Source: Trematomus loennbergii (lineage: Eukaryota; Chordata; Actinopteri; Perciformes; Nototheniidae). Taken from it: DNA of 64,000 nt. Of this stretch, positions 23,666-33,576 are shown in pieces. The translations under genes were made by a program, and so were the position numbers. The notes below the pieces were generated by a model. It saw nothing but the letters and a program-made list of their open reading frames with translations. It did no database searches and was not told the DNA's origin. The stretch covers positions 310,001 to 374,000 of the forward strand of contig JAAOOA010000177.1 of NCBI GenBank assembly GCA_012861695.1, given 5' to 3'. Within the stretch, counting starts at the first letter, position 1; every line of letters starts with the position of its first letter.

Positions 23666-26600
23666 ATTTTGTTAAATAAAAACATGGTGATGTTTTGTAA
23701 ATGATTGCATGTCTCTTATTTAGCACATAATATGATCCTATCCGTGACATATGGATCTTAACAAATACCGCTATATCAGATACCTGTAGATCTATCAGCT
23801 GTTTATTTCACATGAGTTCCAGTGTGGCAGCTTTTTAATCACTGCTCCCCCTGGTGGATCCATGATCTTGCAGCTGGTTTCATTATAATTTAATTTATTT
23901 ATCAAGGGAGCGTATCAAGTCATGTGGGGGGTTTTCCTTTCAGCGAGGGCCAACCCTGTGCCGACCACGGCCCCACTACGGTAGGGGCGTCCGAAATGAG
24001 GTGCTACATCTGTATGCGATGCACTAAGCGCCCCCCCTCTTCATGGAAGGCTTGGCACAGCTGCGGTGCAGTTCTTCTCACAGCTGTAGGCACCTGTACA
24101 GCACCGTACACAGGGACAAGTCTTCCCCAAACTGTTCCTAGAAAGCTCATACAATTGTGATAAACGTTTTCAAATGATCATATTTCCTTACACTGACCTA
24201 AGTAAAGTTCACAGATGTGAAAGGAGTTCTTACTTTTTTGTCCAAATGAAACTAAAATCTTCAAATAATTGCACTAAATACTTACAGAGATATACAAAGA
24301 GCTTTAGGCGCTAGACTAAGTTTAATACTGAACGTGGCTGATATCTGCGCCTCACAATCAAATATAGGCACAGGACTAAGAAATGTGGCAGGTAATTACA
24401 GGCGGCTATAGTTAGCACTGAATGCTGTTTGTTCCCGATTGCTGCCTCCAGTCAGTGGGCACAATTCATCTTTCATTTCCTGACAGTTATGTGGGCAGCC
24501 GGCTCTGGAGCTGGACAGTTAGAACCCAAATCAATCCAGAGTTTTCAAAGGAAATTCACAATGTGTATTGTGGCACTGGAAGGAGGTATCGTTACCCGCG
24601 CCTCATTTATTTCTTCAAGGAGTCCTGAGTATGGCTGTTTACCTGTTGTATGGGAATACATTCCCATACAGTGGAAGAATTTCAAGGATTATTAGTATGT
24701 GCGGTTGCAAACATGTGTGGACTCTCGTTTATTGTTAAGGCACACACTTTCTTTCCTTTGTCCTGATGACGTGCTGTGAGCTCCTGTATCGTAGCCATCA
24801 TGCTTTGGAACCTTTTTTTCCTAAGCTTACCAAATATGTCAATGTGGGACTGACTTCAAAATACAAATATTGCATGCAAAAAGAAGCCCCCTGACTGGGG
24901 TGATGGTTAGTTAGCCCCCACCCACACCTGAAACAATAAAACAACGTTGAAAGCACACCTCTTATTGCCATGTCATGAGAGCTTCACACAACATACCAGA
25001 CCCGAACATAAAGAGGGAACAGTGTTACATAAAGTGGAGCGATAAAGCAAAGATGAAGAATATGAGAGGTGGTCGGGATGGTTGTGACAGTCAAAGAGAT
25101 GTTGCAAGAGAAGGTGATGTAACGTTGTCGGGGGCAACAGAGGATGATTCTGGACAGAATCCTGAAGGCATTATTCCTCGTAAGAAAAGCACCCGGTCTG
25201 AACATGAATCATATGACAGGTACTGGAGATACACAGGCTAAATCATTCCTACATGGCACCTAAAGTGGCAATGCGTCAGCTTCCAGGGGGGGGGGGGTGT
25301 GTGGCTGCTCCTGAAATGTTCAGTTTAGTTTAGTTTAGTGGAATCTTTTCAAGGAATGTGACCAAAGACTTCTAATTTGTAATACAACAAATATATAAAG
25401 ACTGAAAAAACTGAACCATTGACTTTAATTTAATGTATTATGTCAAAAAATGTAGATAAATGTATTAGGTTAGTTGAGAGCAATATTATTAAGTTTAAAT
25501 ACAAAAGAAGTATTAGGTTCAACTTAATATTTTTGCTTTTTAATAACCTTTGTTTCAGTTTTTTCAGTGAGTATTGCCTTGCTTTTATCATAGGCTCAAT
25601 ATACCTCTATTTGTCCATGGACATAAAGTTAACAGACATGATTTATTTAAAATATTTGTATTCCTTTGAGAATGAATCTTTTATATTTCTGCTGAGGCTA
25701 AATCGGTGCTCTGCATATAACGTTGTTATGTATCTCTATACAAGGACACTTCACACACGCTGAGTATTGAGAGGAGGTCATGACTAATTCCTGCCTCTTC
25801 CACAAACACTTTTTCTCATATCATATTTCTTACCAACCTGAATGAAGATAACATAATGACAGCTTTTATTAAATGTTGCTGTGAGGATCCTCTCAGAGCA
25901 TCAGGAGAGTTTTCCTCCCCCTCTCAACCTCCAGCAGTTTCACAGCGCTTTCTGTTCCTGTCACATTTGACTCATTGTAGCCCCCATTCTCACTGCAATA
26001 CAACTCAACTGAGAGAACTGAAAGAAAAAAAAGGTTTCTTCACTGTGTTCCAAACAAGTCTAACCGCTATTAAAACATATTATTTTTACATTTTCACAAC
26101 CTTTTCTTGCAACTTATTCTCTCTGTAAGCAGACTTGCAGTTCAGTCATGGTTCAACGGAATATTTGATAGGATCTGTTTAGTGCACATGTTTATTTTTG
26201 AGAGAGAGGCATTGGTCACACATGAATTGTTCAAGGACCGGTGTACATTTCAGTTGAAATAAGTCGTTTTCAGTTTTTTCAGTTTTTGCAGTTTCTGGCT
26301 TTTTAATGATGTCATATTAGCAATGTAGAAATAAAATCACGGCCTTCAAACACGCTGGCAGTTTTTAGGGTTTTCAAATAAGAGACCCTAAACTGCAGTG
26401 GTGGCATGTGCCGTGTACAGCGACCATTACTAAATCCAGCATGTTAAACTGCGTTAAGCGTGGCAGAATAAAGCCACAGCATTTAATTATTCATCGGGTT
26501 ACAGACGTAGGACATTACTTATACATAAGAGTCTTAGCTTGTTCTTTTTCAGCTACGAACATTTCATTATTTAAGGAGACAAGTTCAGCGCAGTGCGGAG

Positions 26601-27230
26601 ACCTTTGCTCATGTATTAAAGATCACAGGAACCGCTTCCTTTTTATCAGCTCCAAATATTCTTTCCTCCCTCAAAGGCATGCACTGATTTGGAGCTTAAC
26701 ACCACTGGGCTTAACAGGACAAATATTTAAATACTTCGGGAATGACCTCATCAAGACACATAGGTTTGGAGGGTGGTTATTTTTCCAAGGAGTTATGGTT
26801 ATTTCATCATAAATGGGATATTTTAAGCTATTGCAACACAGCACATACATTAAAGCTCTATAGATAAAGCATAGATAAGCTATAGATAAAAGATAAAGAT
26901 ATAAATATAAATGATTTCTTAAATATATTAGAGATAACTTTTAAATATGATTACTGATCATTTCTGAAATTATTTATTTACATTTTAGGCATGACAATGT
27001 TAATGACGGCTGTGCTGGCTTAAATGTGTTATTGTCCTTTGTGTTATAAACAGTACAAAGGATTCAAACCTTCAAATCCTCCGGTCCAGGCGCCCCTCGA
27101 GTGGAAGCCTTCTGTTCAGGCAGACATAAGAAGAAAGAACTTAACAAACACTGCAGGACAGCCATTTTAGGGGAGTTTTTTCCCCCCTTTTTTAATATAT
27201 CACTGGTTAACTTTTTTAAATATATATAAG
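23666..27230. other. Non-coding stretch without recognised gene
   Basis: Frames of 60-134 codons occur (for example 26408-26812 +) but none shows a domain, codon pattern or splice context I recognise. A cysteine-rich frame at 23924-24160 (+) and a polar frame at 24975-25241 (+) are the only ones that look slightly coding. I do not call either a gene. Poly-G runs lie at about 25290. Confidence 0.4.
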
Positions 27231-27234
27231 TTAA

Positions 27235-27722
27235 AGGGGACCTATCATGCAAAATGCACTTTTGTACGTCTTTTATACATGAATATGTGTCCCCGGTGTT
27301 CCAGGGAACTCACCAAGTGTCAGAAAACACAACCCTCTCTATTTTCCTCCATACCCAAATCTCTAAAAAAGGGGCTGCCACGGATCTGATAAAAACTGAT
27401 CCAGATTTGAACACTGTCCTGACGTCAGGACGGTGGCGCTACGGCTATTGGGCCAACTCCACCAATCAGGAGGAGACAGCCACGGCCATTGCCGTTCGAA
27501 AGCGCTGGAGACGCTGTAGTACATATGCCAGGCCTGTAGATGGTGCTGTTCTCATGAATCTGCCCTTGCTAAAACAGATCTAAAAAATGTCAAATAGAGC
27601 GAAATGAGGCATGGCTAAAATGCATGATCTGTTTGGTATTTTGAAAAAAAAAAAGTATAAATATGCCTTATATAGGTATGGTCCTACACTATATTATTCA
27701 AATATAGCATGATAGGTCCACT
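27235..27722 (+). mobile_element. TTAA-flanked TIR element (family T), copy A
   Basis: Ends AGGGGACCTATCATGC and GCATGATAGGTCCACT are inverted repeats, flanked by TTAA at 27231-27234 and 27723-27726. The 488-bp body matches copies at 39619-40558 (+) and 46177-47165 (-) over both ends but lacks their middle. TTAA targets suggest piggyBac or Kolobok; I cannot tell which. No transposase. Confidence 0.85.
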
Positions 27723-27892
27723 TTAAAGGTGGTAATGCAGCAGGGGAAACTTGGTGGAACATAATGTGTTGCATTGGAAATGTTTTCCTGTGGGTGCAGA
27801 GCGCCATCACTGCCTGCAGCTGCTGGGGATTAAACATCTGAGTTCACTCCTAAACGTATTCATTACTGCATGAGGCCCAGTGGCATTGGATA

Positions 27893-27918
27893 AGGGTTGG
27901 GTTAGGGTTAGGGTTAGT
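27893..27918 (+). repeat. Short interstitial telomere-like repeat
   Basis: AAGGGTTGGGTTAGGGTTAG followed by GGTTAG: about four TTAGGG-type units, the first imperfect. Confidence 0.85.
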
Positions 27919-28264
27919 GAATAATGAGAACAGATTTTGCCCCATTATTCCCAACTCCCATCTCTATCAACATGATGGCTTATGAAAAACCAAAGGAAAT
28001 AAATGGCCCTGTCGTTTATCATGTACCTCCTTCAAAGCAGTTACGTTACGGTTTGGTTTGTTGATGTTTTTGGGAGGATTTCAGACATTCTGCCCGTCAG
28101 ATTTTCATGAAACTTGGTGCAGAGTGAAGCATGGTCTAAGGAAGAACCTATTGAATTATGGAGCAGGTCTGCTCACCAAGTGCCATTATATTTAAAAACG
28201 TGCCCAGCCAGTTATGAACTTGTAATTACAGTGATGCATCGGTACAGCATGGTACCACAGTCCA

Positions 28265-28435
28265 AACACATCCAGGTTAGCTAAACTGGCCACTGTTAAT
28301 CGCCTATAGGTGTGATTAGAGCATCCATGGTTGTGTGTCTATGTGCCCTGTGAGTGACAGGTGTCTGTCAGGAGTGTACCCCGCCTCGCCCCAAATGTCA
28401 AGTGTGATTGGGTCCCAGGTGACCCTTAGGAATAT
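28265..28435 (+). repeat. Old SINE/LINE-tail repeat
   Basis: The sequence runs through TGTCTATGTGCCCTGTGA, GTGACAGG, GAGTGTACCCCGCCTCGCCC and AATGTCAAGTGTGATTGGGT. This matches, with decay, a widespread fish retroposon tail (CTGTCCAGGGTGTACCCCGCC, CCAATGTCAGCTGGGAT). No promoter boxes or RT remain, so I cannot say whether it came from a SINE or a LINE. Confidence 0.55.
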
Positions 28436-29225
28436 TGGATTTATAAGGATGGACATCTTTTTGTCACTCTTTTTAGTGTTGTTGACTTCACTAAGATCGA
28501 AGAGGCTCAGCTTCTATGCAGAATCACTGCTCGGGGTCTTTGAATGTTCCCTCAAACTGTAGAGTCTGTGTGCCGTGCCAAGTTTAGCTATAAGAAGTGA
28601 CCAGCTATTCTCATTTGGCACAGTCTTTGAGAATCCTCATTTGGAGCAACCTTTGGCCTGTGCTCCCTCGACAATACATGCATACACTCTGCCTGTCTGA
28701 TGTGATGATATTCATTACTCAGAAGGGCAAAGAAATAAATAATAACATAACATGCTTCTTTGTTTCTTTGCACCAAAATATCATCATCCGGTCATAAACA
28801 TAATTCCAGAAGAAAGTGGACATTTATAAACGTATTATATATTAAGAAACCCTATTATGCCTATTTGGGTGTTCCCTCTCCTGTAGTGTGTCTGTTCACT
28901 TATCTACAGATCTGAGAAAAAAAGGCTCTTTCATACAATATTCAAACAACTTTGTCCGTCACGTAATAACAGAAAAGTATCTTTGTTGGTCTCCAAACAA
29001 CATAACAAATTACAGCCATGTAGACTCACAGAAAGTTACATTAAAACACAAACATAAGTAAACAAGGAAAGGTGTGCGAAGCTGCATTCCAAAAATGGAC
29101 CATGTTTTTATCATTATGAATATCGCATTGGGAATAAAAGTATTTTCCATTAGGTGAATGCACATTTTCCAATCTGATGAATGATGCTAACATGTGAAAC
29201 GGCAATAAGGGGACACTTAATTATT
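28436..29225. other. Non-coding stretch
   Basis: No gene or repeat recognised. Confidence 0.4.
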
Positions 29226-29584
29226 GTGTGTTATATCTCTCACAGGCTCCGCCCTCTACTGGACCTATGGGTACTACCCCTTGATCATATCATGCAAGCA
29301 TTCATCCACTGAGACTTCTATAACCGTAGCCGGCCCCGGGGCGGGCCTACCTGAATGCACGTGCATCCCACCGTATAAAAGGAGGCCTCGCCTCAAGAGA
29401 ACAACTGAGTGCTGTTTTCCGAGCACACTTTCGCGAGGTAAGCGCGTCAGAGTGTGCTCTGTCAGCCGCAGCCCCGACTTCTCCACGGTTACGACCGAGG
29501 GAGAGGTGAGTGAGGCGCAGCGGCTGCTAACCAGAAAGCCGGTCAGAGACAGTGAGATGGAACAGTGTTGTTGTTGTTGTTGGA
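29226..29584 (+). mobile_element. TIR-family P element, left part
   Basis: The first ~175 bp (GTTATATCTCTCACAGGCTC, GTACTACCCCTTGATCATAT, CCGTATAAAAGG) are repeated in inverted orientation at about 30370-30530. CGTATAAAAGG looks like a TATA box, but nothing codable follows. Beyond 29400 the sequence differs from the other copy and ends in (GTT)n just before an inserted repeat. Confidence 0.6.
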
Positions 29585-30183
29585 CGACGATGAACCTATT
29601 CGAAAGTCATTTATTTCCCCAGAATAACGGCTGTTATTACTCTTCATCACCCAGGTGTCAAGCTCAAGGTTGTTGCTTTGTCTCACACTGTGAAGCCAGG
29701 TGGACAACAAGGATATTTATATTAAACCATACAGGAACAGTGTGATTTCACTGTGCGGTGAAAGTGATAAAGACAGAGCTTTGTATGTCTTTTAGTTCAA
29801 GTCCAACTTAAGTGTTGGGCGTTCGGCACATGACATATCAGTTAAGTCTTCGCAACCCTATTCATTTTGCCTGGAAATAAAAATACAAGCATGCCAAATA
29901 AAAAAAAGAGAAAAGAGTTTGCGCAGATGTCCACCAACGCTGTTAGGCCCAGTGCCAAACTGGACCCTCCCCACTCCCCCTCCCTGATGGAGTGAACTCC
30001 GTCTGTAGTCACACTCACAGCTGAATGAGGCTCCCTTCTTTCAGATGGGGGGTGTACATACAGCGGCAAGCTTTGGAACTCCCTTCTCTCTGGTAGAAAC
30101 AGGTAATGCAGGCTGCTAACCCTTACCCTTTATTGTTGTTTTATTTTTAAATTGCACTGTTGAGGTACCTGGGAAGTATTTAA
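29585..30183 (+). repeat. ~600-bp repeat Q, copy 1 (partner inverted at 36500-37100)
   Basis: Begins GATGAACCTATTCGAAAGTC and ends GGGAAGTATTTAATACATTA. It is almost identical to the reverse complement of 36500-37100. A short sequence (AGTGTTGTTGTTGTTGGACG) occurs on both sides, near 29563 and 30190, which looks like a ~20-bp target duplication from retroposition. The 3' part (TTGCACTGTTGAGGTACCTG) resembles the 3' UTR of the L2-type copies here. The body is unclassified. Confidence 0.85.
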
Positions 30184-30225
30184 TACATTACAGTGTTGTT
30201 GTTGTTGGACGAGAGAGCGTGTATA

Positions 30226-30551
30226 CATCTCAGCCTGTGAGAGATATAACGAGGGGTTACGTATGGTAACCCTTGTTATATAAGCACAGGCGGAGCCCTC
30301 TACTCGGGGGCCCTGTCGTCCTATGCCGCTCGCTGAAGAGAAGTGTAGGATGACAGTCAGGAGGCGAGGCCTCCTTTTATACGGTGGGATGCGCGCGCAT
30401 TCAGGTAGGCCCGCCCCGGGGCCGGCTACGGTTATATAAGTCTCAGTGGATGAATGCTTGCATGATATGATCAAGGGGTAGTACCCATAGAGTCCAGTAG
30501 AGGGCGGAGCCTGTGAGAGATATAACAAGGGTTACCATACGTATTCCCTCG
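30226..30551. mobile_element. TIR-family P element, palindromic copy
   Basis: The left end GGGGTTACGTATGGTAACCC, TTGTTATAT, AGGCGGAGCCCTCTACT and the right end AGTAGAGGGCGGAGCCTGTG, ATATAACAAGGGTTACCATA are inverted repeats of about 55 bp. At the left edge (30231-30290) the end is itself doubled into a head-to-head palindrome (CCTGTGAGAGATATAAC against GTTATATAAGCACAGG). A TATA-like CTTTTATACGG lies inside on the minus strand. No ORF of note. Confidence 0.7.
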
Positions 30552-31316
30552 TTTCTGGGCGTTAATGAAAGGAGCTGCTGAACTGGAGAGCTTCGTGCCT
30601 CGTGCTCTAAACAATACTGTCAGTTGTTGGTAATTCAACTGCCTCCAATGTCCATGGCCACAGTGTCATCAGATGAATCATTTAAATGTCAAATAACCTA
30701 AAAAAGATAAACTGATGGATCATTTTCATCTGTTTTAGCATATTGAGCATTAATAAAGTTAATAAGTACGAGAAAGACACATTTGCTTATTAATTGTTTG
30801 ATCCCATGTATTTGTACTTCTGCATGCTTTAAGGTTCAGAGTTTTTTCATGCCATTGTGTTGGTGACAATCCCCATACTGTGACATTTAAGGCTACATTT
30901 CTGAACGTTTGGCTGTGACTCAAAACAAACAAAGCCGCCTAGTTCAATCAATGCGGCTCAGAACACAAGATGTTTCTCCTGGCGGCGCCACACAGCTCCT
31001 CCGCTGTCAACACGCTGTGTTACCTAGAAGATAAAGCGCTGGCCTTCCCTTTGTGTTTGTCTGGCAGTGAAATCTCACTTTTGATTCTCACAGTTAATCA
31101 GTTAGTTGCACAAAGTAGAGCATGTTTGGCTGTCACTGTGTTGTGACTGTTATTTCATTTGAGGGAACGATGAGCTCAGACAGCATTTGTTCGGTGGCGT
31201 CTTCACTTCTAAAGACTCGGCTGCTGCAGGCTTTGGGGTTTTGTTTTTCTAAGGACAGCTTTCAAAATTCAATTTTAAATGTTGTTTTTCTATGTTCCCT
31301 TTGTTTCTATTCACAG
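30552..31316 (+). other. dpp10 intron upstream of the first visible exon
   Basis: No gene or repeat recognised. The polypyrimidine tract TTTTTCTATGTTCCCTTTG, TTTCTATTCACAG directly precedes the exon. Confidence 0.6.
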
Positions 31317-31411
31317 ACTCAGAAGTCATCTACAGAAACAGTGATGGCCACGTCATCAAGTTCAACATCCTGACGAACGAATCTGAGATTGTCCTGACAA
31401 ACACCACATTT
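31317..31411 (+). CDS. dpp10: dpp10 internal exon (beta-propeller start, DPP10-like)
   Basis: This 95-nt internal exon lies between a pyrimidine-rich tract ending TTCACAG and the donor GTAAGTAG. It carries two bases of a split codon and then 31 codons reading SEVIYRNSDGHVIKFN, ILTNESEIVLTNTTF. In the DPP4/DPP6/DPP10 family this segment begins the extracellular beta-propeller. The VIYR, GHVIKFN and NTTF strings fit DPP10 and differ from DPP6, which has a FIYRE.KGTVRLWN type sequence here. Two N-glycosylation sequons (NES, NTT) lie where DPP10 has its NAT/NTT pair. DPP10 is a type II membrane protein without peptidase activity that binds Kv4 channels and changes their trafficking and gating. 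The exon enters in phase 1 and leaves in phase 0, matching the next exon. Orthology is from remembered family sequence, not a search. Confidence 0.9.
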
Positions 31412-32082
31412 GTAAGTAGATTAGTTTGTATACTCTATGTTACATTATGAGGTTTTATCACAATATAAAATCTTTGTTACCAAAAGTGTGGTTGAAAGAA
31501 AAATAGGATGACTTGAGTTGCAAACAAGTTTAAGTGCTTTTAATAAGAGAGAAACAAAGGTGAAGAAAACAAATGAAATGGACGTTAACTCCAAAGTTAC
31601 ATTAGTACATTAATAAACGTATTTGTAAATAAGTTATTTTTTAAATATTCTAACTCAATGAATCAAAGGAGTCACCATATGCTACTAATCTCTGAACACT
31701 AAACTCCTAAACAATGATGGTACGGTCCAATTTGCATTTCTGTATGGACTGATTGAGCCTCTGTTTAAAGCAGCACTATTCTGTTGCTCTGTTTGGGAAG
31801 GAGGGGAACCGCAGCTTATAACCATGTTGATGTTAGGATGAAAACAAAAACTGTCTTTAACAAAACAATGCATTTGAGTGATATCATACAAATGTCAAGC
31901 TAAAATGTAACTGTTAAGTCATGTTTAGTGAGTGCACCTATGACTACAGTAGGTGTGTTTGAATGTGTTTGTATTGTATCGAGTATTTGACCGTATCCTA
32001 ATAGTGATGATGTGTTGGGCTCAACGGTGATTGACATTGCACACAGTAAGTCTCTGTTTTCTTTTTCTCTATTTTCCACTAG
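31412..32082 (+). other. dpp10 intron between the two exons
   Basis: A 671-bp GT-AG intron with donor GTAAGT and acceptor CCACTAG after a T-rich tract. It is AT-rich, and I see no repeat or ORF of note in it. It is one of the few stretches here without a recognisable transposon. Confidence 0.85.
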
Positions 32083-32157
32083 ATTAATTTCAACGTGGCA
32101 AAGTACTCCGTCTCCCCTGATCTGAAATATGTGCTCTTCGCCTATGATGTGAAACAG
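32083..32157 (+). CDS. dpp10: dpp10 next internal exon (beta-propeller blade)
   Basis: This 75-nt exon is exactly 25 codons, INFNVAKYSVSPDLKYVLF followed by AYDVKQ. It is preceded by a T-rich tract ending TTTCCACTAG and followed by the donor GTACGTTT. The string SVSPDLKYVL.AYDVKQ is a near-exact match to DPP10, where the next exon starts IFHYSYTASY. Phase 0 on both sides agrees with the upstream exon, and the joined reading frame is NTTF/INFNVAKYS. The intron between the two exons is 671 bp. The following exon was not found downstream to 64000, so the next intron is either longer than 31 kb or I missed a short diverged exon. A hAT transposon starts 198 bp after the donor. Confidence 0.92.
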
Positions 32158-32355
32158 GTACGTTTCTAACAGCCAGGTATAAGAAAAGACAACATTTGTC
32201 ATTTTATACATGTCATAGAGTGTCTCCCCTCCTGCTGCGTACAGTACATGGAATATGTATCAGATGTGTACTCTCTCATTCGACCATGAATATATTCAGC
32301 GGGATTCTCTTCAGGTTTCATGTGGTTTCCTTTCTGTTGGCTTTAACTGTTAGAC

Positions 32356-33568
32356 CAGTGTTTCTCAAAGTGTGGGGCGCGCCCCACTGGTGGGGCACAG
32401 AGATGTGATAGGTGGGTCGCGAATGGACGCAATGAACGGGAGATTTTATTTTTTTTTTTTTTTTTAAATACATTTTTTGGACCTCAGGCCAGAATCGAAC
32501 CTGGGTCCTTGCGGGCGGTAGTGGACTGTTACAGCCGGAGACTCGCAACGGCGGTGGACTTTCACAGCGCCGGAGCCTCGCAACGGCGGGTGTTTGCGGC
32601 GGCGGATGCGGTACCAGCGCAGCGCGCTGTGAAAGTCCACGCCTATGCCAACGGCAGCAGCCCACCAACGGCAGCGGGCCACCGGGAAAAGTCCCGAATC
32701 TCCCGATGGCCAATGAGCTGCTCTCACACACACATCTGAAACCAAAATCATTTACAGACATGTGTAAAAATCTCTCACACACACACACACAACAGCGTTG
32801 CAGTCGGGAAGAAAAGCAATGTGTTTATCTATTTAATATAGCCTAGTTGTAAAAAATAAAGTAAGAAATCATTCCAATGTGTACTGTAGGACAGTAAAAA
32901 AAAAAAGAACAGTTTAAAAGGGGAGTGATTAGTAAAATATGCATAAATAAAAAGAAAGAAGCTAACTAGGTAACATAAGATAAGAATAAACAGTTTAAAT
33001 GATTTGTTATTGGTTGTGATCATATTCTAAAGATGTTTGGATATTGAAAAGTATACAGCTCCCTTTCATCTGAGTGTTGAGAGCTGTATCCATCAATTCA
33101 TGCTGTGATCAAAGTGCACCAGATTGATGTATTTCACTTCAACATTTAAAAAACATCTTCCCGGGGGTGCATGCCCCCGGACCCCCCTAGGGAGGTGAGG
33201 TCCACCCCCAAATAAAACAGGTTAAAATAATTTAATTGCATACATTTTCTTTTAGTAAACACTGAAAAGGGGTCCCACAGACCCAAATAGCAAACGAAGG
33301 TTAAAGGTAAGCATATCATAATGTTAAAATGTGCTAAATATACACAGCAAAAAACAATAAAAAGAGGAGTAAAAGTAGCTCACGACTTGTTTTATTTTTT
33401 TAAGTAGCTCTCATCCTAAAAAAGGTTGGAGACCCCTGCTATAGAACGATACATTTGACAATTTTAAGCTTGGCCTACCATTTTATTGGAGCGATGAGGA
33501 ACAGGTGGGGCTTGAAAAGGCCCACCTGTTCAAAGTGGGGAATGACAGAAAATGTTTGAGAACCACTG
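32356..33568. mobile_element. hAT element, perfect 8-bp TSD TGTTAGAC, in dpp10 intron
   Basis: Ends CAGTGTTTCTCAAAGTGTGG and AATGTTTGAGAACCACTG; TGTTAGAC at 32348-32355 and 33569-33576. The 1213-bp interior carries a GC-rich, CpG-rich tract (32480-32710) with runs such as CGCAACGGCGG. It also has a segment (about 33070-33210, with TCTTCCCGGGGGTGCATGCC) shared with the hATs at 4941 and 42933. No intact transposase. It begins 198 bp after the dpp10 donor site. Confidence 0.92.
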
Positions 33569-33576
33569 TGTTAGAC

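Noticed and set aside
23924..24160. Cysteine-containing frame (RCYICMRCTKR) as a piggyBac C-terminal zinc-finger remnant
   Set aside because: The cysteine spacing does not fit the family well, and no other transposase part or TTAA ends were found around it.
24975..25241. 88-codon polar frame (MRASHNIPDPNIKREQ) as a gene
   Set aside because: No recognised domain, no splice context and no conserved partner in the window.
26408..26812. 134-codon + strand frame
   Set aside because: Composition and residues look random; no domain, no neighbouring exon and no repeat copy to support it.
29224..29745. 173-codon + strand frame as a host gene
   Set aside because: It crosses the boundary between a TIR element and inserted repeat Q, and its first part occurs inverted nearby. 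No domain is seen.
32464..32788. GC-rich minus-strand frames of 95-156 codons as genes
   Set aside because: They lie wholly inside a hAT with intact ends and are a by-product of its CpG-rich filler.
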